Positions 26,004 through 35,975 of a DNA stretch of 64,000 nucleotides are shown here, piece by piece; positions within the stretch are counted from its first letter, which is position 1, and every line of letters starts with the position of its first letter. The position numbers and the translations under genes are program-made. Origin of the DNA: Lachnospiraceae bacterium (GTDB lineage: Bacteria > Bacillota > Clostridia > Lachnospirales > Lachnospiraceae); the NCBI GenBank assembly GCA_017526745.1, contig JAFXQX010000033.1, forward strand, positions 124,001-188,000, written 5' to 3'. The notes under the pieces are model-generated. The model ran no database searches and was not told the origin of the DNA. It saw nothing but the letters and a program-made list of their open reading frames with translations.

Positions 26004-27923
26004 TTATGGAGACTTTCTTAACTCTTTTATCAGTTGGTCAATCTTGGCGGAACGTTTCGTCAAATATTCATGTATCTCCTTGCATTCGGATTCGTCCCAT
26101 TTGCCGGATTCCAGACACTTTTTGATATGCTCCTCGGAGAAGCTGGTATTACCAAGTCTCTCCAGTTTGTCTGCAAACCTCATTCTGAAATCTTCATTTT
26201 CAATTAGTTTATTGAAGAGCTCTATGTGCGTATGGTAATTCTCATCAATACGCACTTCATCGGAACGAAAGATCTGATCAACGTCATGTATTATCCATCT
26301 GAATCTTCCGTCACCGTATGATTTGTCATACGGCCTGATAACCCGCCAGTACTCATCATTCTGAACTTCCTGCCAATCGGTGTTGCCTATCCACGTATTG
26401 ATTGCAAAGTAATCCATGTAGTTATCTGTATCCATCATCGTTTTGATAGTGGAATAGTTCTCAGGGACCGAAAGATCATTTGCCTGTATGAAATCATATA
26501 GATCAAAGAACTGTAGTCTCAGTTTTTCGGACTCTTCTTCATCGGCATAGTCTGTTTCCAGAAATGTCTCATTCATGATCATGAGATTATCCGGATCTAT
26601 CCCAAAATGGTCAAAGAAATACCTTTCATCAAGTTTCTGCCGAATATATACATTGTTCCAGAATTCTCCGTTTACGAACAATGCAGCTCTGTCCGTAGTC
26701 TTCTGTTTGATTATGCTCTCTTCGGAGATCAGATCAAGAGCTACTGATTCCCTAAAGCTGCTGCGGAGTAGCAGTCCATCTGATCTGTACTGCTCATTAT
26801 CAAAAAAGTCATACTCAAAGACATCTGAACCGCTGTAGCAGTTCCTGGCTTTCACTTGGAAATTCTTGTCCCGACGGTTTCTGGTGGATTTACCATGAAC
26901 CTTGAGCCCGCATTTTTGCTCAAAAACCTTTATACCGCTTCTGAAGTAATCCATATCGGCAGGGATCTCCCACTCTCTTCCTTTTTTCCTGAAGTTTGCC
27001 CGAGGTTCATCGCCTTCCATACCGTTTCTATACCATTCATCATACTCTGATCCGGTAGATACTATGCCGCAAGGTCCAAACAGATCATCAGTATCCGCTA
27101 CAATGGAAATGATGTTTTTGTATTTATCTCCACAGAAGAAATACTCACGTGTTACTACATCACTTATGTTGCCTGACTCATCAACGGCAACAGCTCTTAC
27201 AACAAATGCCTTGTCCACCGGGAACTCAGGAGGCTTAGGCACAATTCTGTGCTTGCCCTCCGCTGTCGTATATTCCTCTTCCAAGTACCGGAACACAGTG
27301 TTGGGAACGCTTACCACTCTGTTCTCTTCAGCTGAGCGGTCATACACATGTATCGGTTCTGTATATGGGGCGCTGTTTTCATCAGGTTCATCACCGTTTA
27401 ATGTGAAAAAAATCCTGCAATCACCTTTAGCGGACAGTTTCAGATCGAACTCATCATGGTAAATACCGCTTTCCCGTGAGAAAACAGGCGAAGCGGGTTT
27501 CATCGCACCAGTGTACTTGAAGATGATATTACCTTGGTCATCTGACAGATAGACAGTTTCAGTACCTGAGCTCTTCAGAGCAAAATTCCAGCTTGGATCA
27601 AGTTTGATCTTCTGACTGCCTCCCGGCTCCAGTGATACCCCATCGAGAGGCAGTTTTTGCAGATCATGCCTGCTATCGGAGAGCCAAAATCCGGTCAGGT
27701 CGAAGGCTTGATCGGTCATGTTCCTGATATGAACATAATCGGCAAGTTCAATGGAACCGTCTTCCTTTACAACGCGGGGGCTGTCAGGACGGACATCATA
27801 CAATATCAGTTTTCCAAGTCCGCCAACTTCCTTAGATCTGGGGCCCGTACCAAGAAGGAACAGGATGAACGCTGACATCAAAGACAATATAGTAAGTGAA
27901 AAGACCTTTTTCCTAATCTTCAA
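26004..27923 (-). CDS. CotH-kinase family surface protein (copy 1), lamin-tail and chitobiase-like domains
   Basis: 639 residues from a TTG at 27923 that overlaps the stop of copy 2 (TTGA), with AAGGG nine bases ahead. An N-terminal membrane anchor or signal (8-25) is followed by a lamin-tail-like beta domain (about 36-138), a chitobiase-C-terminal-like domain (about 145-195, FFTLNGDEPDE...PYTEPI) and a CotH kinase domain (about 268-620). The kinase has GLKVHGKSTRNRR and FRWIIHDVD (Asp pair near 547), the metal and ATP site of CotH. CotH-type kinases phosphorylate secreted proteins; in Bacillus the targets are coat proteins. Here the target is unknown and the protein faces outward. Last gene of the operon. 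Confidence 0.82.
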   Translation of the reverse strand: MKIRKKVFSLTILSLMSAFILFLLGTGPRSKEVGGLGKLILYDVRPDSPRVVKEDGSIELADYVHIRNMTDQAFDLTGFWLSDSRHDLQKLPLDGVSLEPGGSQKIKLDPSWNFALKSSGTETVYLSDDQGNIIFKYTGAMKPASPVFSRESGIYHDEFDLKLSAKGDCRIFFTLNGDEPDENSAPYTEPIHVYDRSAEENRVVSVPNTVFRYLEEEYTTAEGKHRIVPKPPEFPVDKAFVVRAVAVDESGNISDVVTREYFFCGDKYKNIISIVADTDDLFGPCGIVSTGSEYDEWYRNGMEGDEPRANFRKKGREWEIPADMDYFRSGIKVFEQKCGLKVHGKSTRNRRDKNFQVKARNCYSGSDVFEYDFFDNEQYRSDGLLLRSSFRESVALDLISEESIIKQKTTDRAALFVNGEFWNNVYIRQKLDERYFFDHFGIDPDNLMIMNETFLETDYADEEESEKLRLQFFDLYDFIQANDLSVPENYSTIKTMMDTDNYMDYFAINTWIGNTDWQEVQNDEYWRVIRPYDKSYGDGRFRWIIHDVDQIFRSDEVRIDENYHTHIELFNKLIENEDFRMRFADKLERLGNTSFSEEHIKKCLESGKWDESECKEIHEYLTKRSAKIDQLIKELRKSP

Positions 27924-29833
27924 TTTCTTAAACCCTTTATGAGTTTTTCGACCTTATCTGATCGATTTCTCAGGTACTCTTCTATTTCACCGCGGCCGGC
28001 TTCGTCCCATTTGCCAGAATAAAGGCATTTGTGCACATTATCGTTCGAAAAACACGTATCTCCAAGTTCTTCAAGCCTGTCGGCAAAGCGCTTTTTGAAA
28101 TCATCATTTGCAAGAAGCTTGTTAAACAGTTCAAAATTAGTCTTATAATTCTCGTCAAAGTATACCGACTCGGTATCAAGTATTAGATCTCCGTCATGGA
28201 TCAGCCATCTGAATCTTCCGTCTCCGTATAACTCATCATACGGTTCAATGACCCGCCAGTATGTGTCGTTGTGTGCTTCCTGCCAGTCACTGTTTCCAAT
28301 CCACAGGTTGATAGCAAAATAGTCTATGTAACTGTCAGTATCCATCATTGTTTGGATCTTGGAATAGTTCTCCGGGATCGAAAGATCATTGGCCTGGAGA
28401 TAGTCGTATAGGTCGAAGAAATATCTTCTTAGTCTGTCAGCTTCCTCTTCATTCGAATAATCTGTTTCCAGAAACGTTGAACTCATGATCATGAGATTAT
28501 CCTCTGCCATCCCAAAATGATCTGAAAAATACATCTCATCCAATCTTTGCTTGAGATATACATCGTTCCAGAACTCCCCGTTTATGAACAATGCCACTCG
28601 GTCTGTTGTCTTCTGTTTGATAATACTTTCATCTGCGATCAAGTCAAGAAAAAAGGCCTCCTTAAAGCTGTCACGAAGGAGCAATCCGTCGGATCTGTAC
28701 GGTTCATTATCGAAAAAGTCATACCCAAAGACATCTGATCCACTGTAACAGTTTCTGGATCTGATCTGGAAGTTTTTGATCCTGCGTCTTCTTGTGGAGT
28801 TACCTTGCAGCTTAAGCCCGCACTTTTGGCCAAACACGCATATCCCATCTCGGAAATACTCCATATCGGCCGGAACTTCCCATTCCCTTCCATGTCGCCT
28901 GAAGTTCGTCGTCGGCGCATCACCATCCATGCCATTTAAATACCACTCATCATATTCCGGTCCGGTAGACAAGATCCCACCGGATCCAAATAGATTATCA
29001 GGATCTGTAACTATCGAAATGATGTTTTTATACTTGCTGCTGCAGAAAAAATATTCACGGGTAATAACATCGCTCCGGTTGCCATACTCATCGATTGCTA
29101 CAGCCCTTACGATAAAAGCCTTATCCACAGGTTCCTCAATTGGTTGTGGAACCTCAACGTATTCACCATCCACGTCAGTAAATCCTTCCTCCAGATAGCG
29201 TTCCACCGTGTTGGGAACATTTACTGCGCTGTTTTCCTCGTTCGATCTGTCATATACGCGTATCGGTTCGCTGTATAACTCACTTTCCTCATCAGGTTCT
29301 TCTCCGTTAAGTGTATAAAATATCCTCTGTCCATCTGTTGCTTCAAGTTCCAGATCAAATTCATCATCAACTATCCCGCTGTCCTTTGAAAACCTTGGGG
29401 CATCGGGTTTCATCGCGGAAGTATATACATACACTATACTGCCGCCCGGATTCGACAAATACACGCTCTCTTCGCCTGAACTTTTAAGCGCGAAATTCCA
29501 ACTCGGATCAAGCTTTATCTTCTGTGTGCCTCCCGCTTCAAGCACGACACCATCAAGAGGTAGTTTGTGCGGATCTTTTCTGTCATCTGACAGCCAGAAC
29601 CCTGTAAGGTCGTAAGGATGATCAGAGGTATTCCTGATATGTACGTAATCGGCAAATTCAATTGACCCGTCATCCTTGACTACGCGAGGGCTGTCGGGAC
29701 GGACATCATACAATATCAATTCTCCAAGCCCGCTGGCTTCCCGTGATCTTGGGCCTGTACCAAGAACGAACAGGATCGTAGCTGACATCAAAGACAATAT
29801 GATAAAGGAATACATGTTTTTCCAGTTTCTCAT
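27920..29833 (-). CDS. CotH-kinase family surface protein (copy 2)
   Basis: 637 residues, the closest relative of copy 1 throughout: the same anchor, lamin-tail-like domain (LILYDVRPDSPRVVK), chitobiase-like domain (IFYTLNGEEPDE) and CotH kinase domain. The kinase Asp pair is in FRWLIHDGD near residue 547, and the basic block is GLKLQGNSTRRRR. Similarity to copy 1 is high along the whole length, so these two look like a tandem duplication within the operon. It lies 27 bases after the GT-C-like gene stop and overlaps copy 1 by four bases. A shared or sequential set of substrates on the cell surface is an inference. Confidence 0.82.
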   Translation of the reverse strand: MRNWKNMYSFIILSLMSATILFVLGTGPRSREASGLGELILYDVRPDSPRVVKDDGSIEFADYVHIRNTSDHPYDLTGFWLSDDRKDPHKLPLDGVVLEAGGTQKIKLDPSWNFALKSSGEESVYLSNPGGSIVYVYTSAMKPDAPRFSKDSGIVDDEFDLELEATDGQRIFYTLNGEEPDEESELYSEPIRVYDRSNEENSAVNVPNTVERYLEEGFTDVDGEYVEVPQPIEEPVDKAFIVRAVAIDEYGNRSDVITREYFFCSSKYKNIISIVTDPDNLFGSGGILSTGPEYDEWYLNGMDGDAPTTNFRRHGREWEVPADMEYFRDGICVFGQKCGLKLQGNSTRRRRIKNFQIRSRNCYSGSDVFGYDFFDNEPYRSDGLLLRDSFKEAFFLDLIADESIIKQKTTDRVALFINGEFWNDVYLKQRLDEMYFSDHFGMAEDNLMIMSSTFLETDYSNEEEADRLRRYFFDLYDYLQANDLSIPENYSKIQTMMDTDSYIDYFAINLWIGNSDWQEAHNDTYWRVIEPYDELYGDGRFRWLIHDGDLILDTESVYFDENYKTNFELFNKLLANDDFKKRFADRLEELGDTCFSNDNVHKCLYSGKWDEAGRGEIEEYLRNRSDKVEKLIKGLRN

Positions 29834-29860
29834 GATAATAATGCTTTTCTTAAAGGTTCT

Positions 29861-31507
29861 CTACGGCGTATACAACACAACCTCATAGGGCATGTTGCCA
29901 AGTTGAAGGTCAAGAGATTCCAGGGGTTGATAGCCCATTTGCAGAGGCGCATCGTCGCAAAAGGGATTGAACTGTTCGAACTTTTCGGCAGATATCAGTA
30001 CAAATTCCCCGTTTTCTGCCATTTGCTGCTGTTTTTTCCTGAATGCTATATTCTGATCGACGATCTTCCGGATATATGGAAAATGCTCAACAGGGAATCC
30101 TGCTCTCTCAAGGCCTGTTATGGTCCAATCCGATACTTCGCCGTCATGGCCGTATACACAGTAAGGACTGCCGTTTGCAAATGCTTTATAGGCTAGGCTT
30201 CTTGAATAGAATACTTCGCCTTCTTTTGCGTATTCATCGACATATGCGTAGGCTTTCTCCCAATTCGATATTTCCTCGGGGGTGAGGATATGAAGAGGGA
30301 GTTTGCCGAAGCCGAAGTAGATGGATGTTGCTGCGATCAGGGCATAAAAGCATATGTATAACATTTCATTTCTTATATGTCTCTCTTGTTCTGTACTGTT
30401 CACATTTTCTATTGAATCGCGTGATTTTACGTTTTCCATCTGTTTCATTCGTTCGAGACAGATAAGTGCCGTTATGGAAATCGACGGGAGCCAAAGCTGG
30501 AGGAAATATGAGAGGAATGCTCCATCGTTTCGTCCGAGAATAAAGAGGGGCACAAGCATAACGAACGAATTTATGGCGCAGAAGGCCAGAGCATCGTTCT
30601 CCACGATTCTGACATTCCTCAGCCTCTCGTTGTTCTGCCTGAGTCTGCGGATCCCCATTACCGCAGCAACAATGATCACAATAAACAGGGCTGCAAACGC
30701 TATAAACAGATACTTAAACTGCTCAAAAAACGTTGATAGCTGCGCTCCGCCTCCAACTACTGTGCCAAGATAAGTAAAGAGGAAGGCTTTCGTCCAATAT
30801 AAAGGCCAAAATTCAGTAATAACGACAACTATGGCCGCATTTATGGCACAAGTCCATATTGCGAGCTTAAATGCTTCCTTTCTTGAATATAACAGCATAT
30901 AAACAAATATGCCCGCTGCTATGAATACGAAATACTGCTTGGTATAAAACGCCAGGGTTATCCCTATGGCACACCAGAAAGGCTTGTGATCTACTTCCCG
31001 GTTTACGGCAACATACATTGTAAGGAGAGATATAAACAGGCCCAGGTCGTCCGGGGCTGCCGAGATATACCCGAATCTCCAGTGGCAGAACATGAACATG
31101 ATCGCTGCCAAGGCTGGGCCTATGGGAGTCCTGGTGTGATCCTTGATCATAAGTGCTCCAAGTATTCCGGAGCCTATAATGCATAAAAGGGAAATGACAA
31201 AATGGGCGGTAACGGACGTACAACACGTGATTTTGGCTATTGAGGCAGCTATAAGACTGTTAAGAAAAGGATAATCATAGTTTACGGGAGGAACTTCCCA
31301 ATCAAGTGACGAGAGCGTATATGGACTCTTGCCCTGCAGGAATGTGTTTGTAAGTGCAATGTTGCTTGGCTCCAGGAGCTCTTTCGGGTATGGAAGTGCT
31401 ATAATGCCGGCATATACAATTCGGCATACAAAGAATATGCCAGCCAAAAGAACTGCCAGGGCGATCAATTTATATAGTATTCTCAGTGTTTTATCTTCTA
31501 AGTTCAT
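29861..31507 (-). CDS. Multi-span membrane protein, GT-C glycosyltransferase-like
   Basis: 548 residues with about 10-11 membrane spans and an extracytoplasmic C-terminal region of about 130 residues (from about 415, IYFGFGKLPLHILTPEE onward). Early residues GKSPYTLSSLDWEVPPVNYDYPFLNS form the first large outer loop with several acidic and aromatic residues, where GT-C enzymes (ArnT, PMT, DUF2029 types) have their catalytic Asp/Glu. It would use a polyprenyl-phosphate sugar, perhaps supplied by the GT2 at 24992. It sits between CotH copies 3 and 2, overlapping copy 3 by 17 bases. No subfamily is certain. Confidence 0.6.
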   Translation of the reverse strand: MNLEDKTLRILYKLIALAVLLAGIFFVCRIVYAGIIALPYPKELLEPSNIALTNTFLQGKSPYTLSSLDWEVPPVNYDYPFLNSLIAASIAKITCCTSVTAHFVISLLCIIGSGILGALMIKDHTRTPIGPALAAIMFMFCHWRFGYISAAPDDLGLFISLLTMYVAVNREVDHKPFWCAIGITLAFYTKQYFVFIAAGIFVYMLLYSRKEAFKLAIWTCAINAAIVVVITEFWPLYWTKAFLFTYLGTVVGGGAQLSTFFEQFKYLFIAFAALFIVIIVAAVMGIRRLRQNNERLRNVRIVENDALAFCAINSFVMLVPLFILGRNDGAFLSYFLQLWLPSISITALICLERMKQMENVKSRDSIENVNSTEQERHIRNEMLYICFYALIAATSIYFGFGKLPLHILTPEEISNWEKAYAYVDEYAKEGEVFYSRSLAYKAFANGSPYCVYGHDGEVSDWTITGLERAGFPVEHFPYIRKIVDQNIAFRKKQQQMAENGEFVLISAEKFEQFNPFCDDAPLQMGYQPLESLDLQLGNMPYEVVLYTP

Positions 31508-33407
31508 TTATAGCTTCTGCCATCCTTATCTTGCGGTTCAGGAGGAATGATTCTATTTCCGGAAGTCGGGGATCATCCCATTTGCCGCTGTGGAGAACCT
31601 GTTTGATATTTTGATCAGAGAAGGATGTTTGTCCCAGTTCTTCAATGCGTTTGGCAAGATCTGCCCTAAACAGGGAGCTGTTCAAAAGGCCATTCACAAG
31701 ATCTCCGGATTCTGAAAACCATTCCTGTTCCCAAGTGATCTGATCATTGAATACATTGTCACCGTCATGTATGATCCAGCGAAATCGTCCGTCACCATAA
31801 TGATTATCATACGGGATCTTTGCTCTCCAATACGTGTCATTCTCATATTCCGCCCAATCGGCGCATCCGACCCATGTATTGATTGAGAAATAATCAAGAT
31901 AACTGTCCATATCAATCATGGTTTGGAGCTTAGAATAGTTGTCCGGATCGTTAAGATCATTTTCTTTTGCGAATTCGTCTATATCAAGATACCAGTTTCT
32001 TGCCTCCTCGAGTGCGGCGTCATCATCCACACCGATCTCGCCAAAAGACTCGCTTAATACAAGAAGATTATCTTCCGGAATACCAAAATGATCAAAGAAG
32101 TACTTCTCATCTATCTTCTGTCTGATATATACGTTGTTGTAAAACTCTCCATTTATGAAGAGAGCAACTCTCCCCGTTGTATGCTGTTTGATGATCTCCT
32201 CATCCTTTATAAGGTCCAGGAATAGCGATTCCCTAAAACTATCATCAAGTGTTATGCGGTCAGGAAGATAGTCTTCACCATCAAAAAATTGATAAGGAAA
32301 TACGTCAGATCCGTTATAGGAGTTTCTCGCAAAGAGCTGGAAATTCTTGATCCTTCGTTCTCTGGTTGTCCTGCCTTGAAGCCGCAACCCGTATGTTCCG
32401 CTCAGAACGCTATTCTCGTTGTAAAACAGGTTGATCGCTGCTGGTATCTCCCATTCTCTGCCTTTTTTCATATAGTTGGGATCATCATATTCTGCTTCTT
32501 GATCTTCCAGATACCACTTATCATATCCTATTCCGGTCGACAGTATTCCGTAGTCCCCGAACAGATCATATGTATCAGCTATAATAGACAATACCTTGTC
32601 ATACTTGTCACCGCAGAAAAAGTATTCGTTCGTAACGATTTCGCTACTGTTACCGTAATCATCCATTGCCACGGCTCTGACAATAAAAGCTTTATCCACG
32701 GGATCGTCAACAATATGCCAATAGGCTTTAGGATGTTCCGGATCATGTTCATCCGTATCCTCTTCAAGATAGTCCTTAACTACATTTGGGATGCTTACAA
32801 CCATATTGGGCTCACTTGACCTGTCATACACGTGAATAGGACCGGTGTACAGAATTCCGGTTTCGGACGGATCACTGCCATCAAGAGTATATAACACCTT
32901 ATATTTGCTGTCTGAACTTATAGTAAGATCAAATTCACTGTCGTAAAACCCACTCTTCACTGATAGTACAGGTTTTTCGGGTTTCATACTTGGTCTGTAT
33001 TGAAAAATGACATTCCCTCGGGAGTCGGACAAATATATATCCTCATCGCCTTCTCGATGAAGGCCGAAGTTCCAACTGGGATCAAGTTTGATCATTACAT
33101 AACCAAACGGCTCTATAACTACACCGTCAAGCGGCAGTTTTTGAAGATCACCCCTCTTATCTGACAAAAACAATCCCGTTAGATCATACGGATGGTCTGT
33201 CAGATTCCTGATCTTGAGATTATCGGCAAATTCTATGGTACCGTCATCCTTGACTATCCTGGGGCTGTTAGGACGTACATCCGCTATCACGAGTTCTTTG
33301 GGAGACTTAGCATGCGGAGCCACATACACAATTGCCGTCACCACGAGTGTGAGGACGGCAAGTATAAAGCATACATAATATGTTTTTCCGTGTTTCATAA
33401 CTATCAT
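31491..33407 (-). CDS. CotH-kinase family surface protein (copy 3, divergent)
   Basis: 638 residues with the same order of parts as copies 1 and 2: anchor (about 9-27), lamin-tail-like domain, chitobiase-like domain (VLYTLDGSDPSETG...YTGPI) and CotH kinase with GLRLQGRTTRERR and FRWIIHDGD near residue 547. It is clearly more different from the other two than they are from each other, so it is the older paralogue. An ATG at 33398 would align better with the other copies than the one at 33407; neither has a clear ribosome site. It follows DUF4956 by 10 bases. Confidence 0.8.
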   Translation of the reverse strand: MIVMKHGKTYYVCFILAVLTLVVTAIVYVAPHAKSPKELVIADVRPNSPRIVKDDGTIEFADNLKIRNLTDHPYDLTGLFLSDKRGDLQKLPLDGVVIEPFGYVMIKLDPSWNFGLHREGDEDIYLSDSRGNVIFQYRPSMKPEKPVLSVKSGFYDSEFDLTISSDSKYKVLYTLDGSDPSETGILYTGPIHVYDRSSEPNMVVSIPNVVKDYLEEDTDEHDPEHPKAYWHIVDDPVDKAFIVRAVAMDDYGNSSEIVTNEYFFCGDKYDKVLSIIADTYDLFGDYGILSTGIGYDKWYLEDQEAEYDDPNYMKKGREWEIPAAINLFYNENSVLSGTYGLRLQGRTTRERRIKNFQLFARNSYNGSDVFPYQFFDGEDYLPDRITLDDSFRESLFLDLIKDEEIIKQHTTGRVALFINGEFYNNVYIRQKIDEKYFFDHFGIPEDNLLVLSESFGEIGVDDDAALEEARNWYLDIDEFAKENDLNDPDNYSKLQTMIDMDSYLDYFSINTWVGCADWAEYENDTYWRAKIPYDNHYGDGRFRWIIHDGDNVFNDQITWEQEWFSESGDLVNGLLNSSLFRADLAKRIEELGQTSFSDQNIKQVLHSGKWDDPRLPEIESFLLNRKIRMAEAINELRR

Positions 33408-33417
33408 CTGGAACAGA

Positions 33418-34092
33418 TCAGAAGCTTACCTCTCCGTCATGAGACAATACCGAAACAGAGGATACACCCGATACTGCCGAAACAGCCTTTGAAAGGGCGG
33501 GAACATCCTTGGTGCGAAGCTCATATACAAGCTCAAGTGTCCCGTTTGTAAGTACACGGGATTTTTCCTCAAAGTAAGCTGAATTCTTCTTGACCTCCTC
33601 AAGGATCGATGAATCCGCATCCTGAGACGAGTTTACTATGAGGATCATGGGGCTCTTAAGAACGGGTATACGGTCGAGAATGTAGATGACTACTGTAGCT
33701 ACAACCGAAAGGATGAGTGCTATCTCAACAAGTCCCGCTCCGCATATGATACCTACGGAAATTGACCAGAACAGGAAGGCAAGATCCATCGGATCCTTGA
33801 CTGCGGTCCTGAAGCGGACGATCGAAAGAGCACCGACCATACCAAGGGAGATAACTACGCTTGACTGGACTGTCAGGATGATGGCTGCCGTTATGACTGA
33901 CATAAGGACAAGCGATGCGTTAAAGCTCTTGGAGTAGAATGTCTTCTTCGTCATGAACCTGTATACCGCATAGATGTATAGGCCGAGAAGCACCGCAAAG
34001 CCGATGACTACGACTATCTGCTTGGCAGAAAGCTCAATATTTGCGTATCCTTCAAGGAATGATTTTTTGAAAATGTCTGTAAAGGTTATCAT
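33418..34092 (-). CDS. DUF4956 membrane protein
   Basis: 224 residues with four to five membrane spans in the first 145 residues. The conserved DUF4956 core is plain: GALSIVRFRTAVKDP (87-101), followed by DLAFLFWSISVGIICGAG. The last 70 residues form a cytoplasmic ACT/ferredoxin-like-looking alpha-beta domain (LELVYELRTKDVPALSKAV). GGAGG precedes the ATG. Its function is not established. DUF4956 genes are often found beside VTC-domain and CotH genes, as here, which points to a shared process at the membrane. Confidence 0.85.
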   Translation of the reverse strand: MITFTDIFKKSFLEGYANIELSAKQIVVVIGFAVLLGLYIYAVYRFMTKKTFYSKSFNASLVLMSVITAAIILTVQSSVVISLGMVGALSIVRFRTAVKDPMDLAFLFWSISVGIICGAGLVEIALILSVVATVVIYILDRIPVLKSPMILIVNSSQDADSSILEEVKKNSAYFEEKSRVLTNGTLELVYELRTKDVPALSKAVSAVSGVSSVSVLSHDGEVSF

Positions 34093-34142
34093 GGTTGCCT
34101 CCGTTACTGTTAATAATTACTGTTGTCCTGTTACATTATATC

Positions 34143-34868
34143 CTAAAAATGCATTGCCACAACCCCGTTATGGGGGAATCTGCGTGCAAGAATATACTTG
34201 GAAAATGTCTCTCTTCGCATTCTGCCGTGCTCGATGGCATGAGCGATCTGATCAGGCAGGAATGCGTCATATTTTACCTCAAGAAGGTTTTGTCCCTTGG
34301 ATAACACCGGGCGGGATGACAGTTCCCTATCGCATAGGAACAGATCGATCTCCGAGGAGGAGCGGATATTTCTGTCAAATGTCACCCTTGTGTTACCTTC
34401 TGCGGCCACAAACGGTGTTCTGTCATATTCAACGATGATGGCCGGATGAAGCGCATGGGTCTTGATCTCGGTTAAAAAGAGATTAAGAAGCGGAGCATTA
34501 TCGGAAGATATAACAGCTGTCCTGGCCATTATACGGCTGTAGGTGTCTTTATCAATGGCACAGCTCTGCTTGGAAATAAGGTCGCTCTTTCTGATCTTAC
34601 GCTCCAGGCTGATGAAGCTGTCGCTCCTGTCATATATCCTGATACGCCATTTGCTTCGCTCATCGGTACCGTCGATATTCTCGTTAAGGTACCTGTCCCT
34701 GTAATCGTCAAAATACAGGCTCCTGATACTGTAGAACCCCTTCTCGCCCACATGATGATCCTTCTTCATAAGACAGCTTATGCGGCTCTCCATTCCCTTC
34801 AGATTGATCTCGGGCTCTACATATTTGTGTTCGTGTCTGAACTTATCAAGGTCTTCAAACATGATCAT
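34143..34868 (-). CDS. VTC-domain protein (polyphosphate polymerase-like)
   Basis: 241 residues. The tunnel-fold VTC domain is shown by FRHEHKYVEP (10-19), YSIRSLYFDDYRDRYLNEN, KWRIRIYD, FISLERKIRK, VEYDRTPFV and the closing LLEVKYDAFLP. These Arg/Lys/Glu residues bind phosphate and metal in yeast Vtc4, which makes polyphosphate from ATP. Bacterial stand-alone forms mostly lack a tested activity. The ATG overlaps the TGA of the CDP-glucose dehydratase by four bases. With DUF4956 and CotH kinases downstream, a phosphotransfer role linked to surface modification is plausible but inferred. Confidence 0.85.
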   Translation of the reverse strand: MIMFEDLDKFRHEHKYVEPEINLKGMESRISCLMKKDHHVGEKGFYSIRSLYFDDYRDRYLNENIDGTDERSKWRIRIYDRSDSFISLERKIRKSDLISKQSCAIDKDTYSRIMARTAVISSDNAPLLNLFLTEIKTHALHPAIIVEYDRTPFVAAEGNTRVTFDRNIRSSSEIDLFLCDRELSSRPVLSKGQNLLEVKYDAFLPDQIAHAIEHGRMRRETFSKYILARRFPHNGVVAMHF

Positions 34869-35968
34869 GACTCCATATATTCTCGGATCTGCTCATCCGT
34901 GCATTTTATAAGGTCTCCGTTTTCAGCATAAACATGGTACCATTCCACAAGTTTTTCCATTGCCTTGTCGATATCCCACCTGGGATGCCATGAAAGCTCT
35001 CTCTTGATCTTCGTACAGTCAAGCTTCAGGAAATTGGCCTCGTGAGGGCCTCCGGAGGACTTGTTGATCCACTTGATATCCTTGATCGTTTTGCCGGTCT
35101 CTGTATCCGCCATCACATACGTGTTCCATTGATCACAGAACTTCGTGGCTATCTGAGCTGTGGTCACGGCATCCTTATCATCCGGGCCGACGTTGTAGCA
35201 TCCTTCGATCTTCGGATCATCATACTGCATGGCTGCGACCATCAGGTAGCACACTACGGGCTCAAGAACATGCTGATAGGGCCTTATGGAATCAGGGTTT
35301 CTGACTATTATATCCTCACCTGCCATTGCCGCCCTTACGCAGTCGGGAATGATCCTGTCCTTTGCAAAATCTCCTCCGCCTATGACGTTACCGGCGCGCA
35401 TTGTGGTAACTGCTATGCCTTTGTCATGAAGAAAAGAATTGCGATAGCTGTCGGTGACAAGCTCGCTGCATGATTTTGAATTGGAGTACGGGTCAAATCC
35501 GCACAGTTCCTCGTCCTCACGGTAGCCTTCCGCGCGCTCCATGTTGCGGTAAACCTTATCGGTAGTAACATTTATGACTGATCTTACGGAATCCGTCAGG
35601 CGGCAACACTCGAGGACATTAACCGTTCCGATAACGTTCGTCTCATACGTGTATACGGGATCTTCATATGAAAGTCGCACCAGTGGCTGGGCAGCCATGT
35701 GTATCACTATCTCTGGGCGGGATTCTTCAAAGGTCCGGCGAAGCTTTTCAAGATCCCTTATATCTGCGTAGACGTTTGTAAGGTCATCCGTGTCCTTATC
35801 AAGCCCAAGCAGTTCAAAGAGACTGGGATCTGTCGGAGGCTTAAGGGCGTAACCTGTAATGATCGCACCCGCATTAATCAGGAGCCTGGTCATCCACGAG
35901 CCCTTAAAACCGGTATGTCCCGTGATGAGGACCCTTTTGCCTTTGTAGAAATCCATGATATCACTCAT
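34865..35968 (-). CDS. rfbG: CDP-glucose 4,6-dehydratase
   Basis: 367 residues, an extended SDR. Its opening FYKGKRVLITGHTGFKGSW (7-25) and the SINVTTDKVYRN-type catalytic stretch are diagnostic of RfbG. The YSNSKSCSE segment (Tyr-x-x-x-Lys) and RAGNVIGGGDFAKDRIIPD are also typical. It makes CDP-4-keto-6-deoxyglucose, the entry to CDP-3,6-dideoxyhexoses and related sugars. No CDP-glucose synthase or downstream 3-dehydrase is in the window. As first gene of the CotH operon it suggests that a deoxysugar is part of the same surface structure. The start at 35968 lies at the predicted transcription start; a second ATG at 35956 is possible. Confidence 0.85.
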   Translation of the reverse strand: MSDIMDFYKGKRVLITGHTGFKGSWMTRLLINAGAIITGYALKPPTDPSLFELLGLDKDTDDLTNVYADIRDLEKLRRTFEESRPEIVIHMAAQPLVRLSYEDPVYTYETNVIGTVNVLECCRLTDSVRSVINVTTDKVYRNMERAEGYREDEELCGFDPYSNSKSCSELVTDSYRNSFLHDKGIAVTTMRAGNVIGGGDFAKDRIIPDCVRAAMAGEDIIVRNPDSIRPYQHVLEPVVCYLMVAAMQYDDPKIEGCYNVGPDDKDAVTTAQIATKFCDQWNTYVMADTETGKTIKDIKWINKSSGGPHEANFLKLDCTKIKRELSWHPRWDIDKAMEKLVEWYHVYAENGDLIKCTDEQIREYMES

Positions 35969-35975
35969 GGTTATG

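Noticed and set aside
34143-34868. VTC-domain gene as a proven polyphosphate kinase
   Set aside because: The fold is clear, but bacterial stand-alone VTC proteins mostly lack shown polymerase activity, so only a polyphosphate-polymerase-like call is made.
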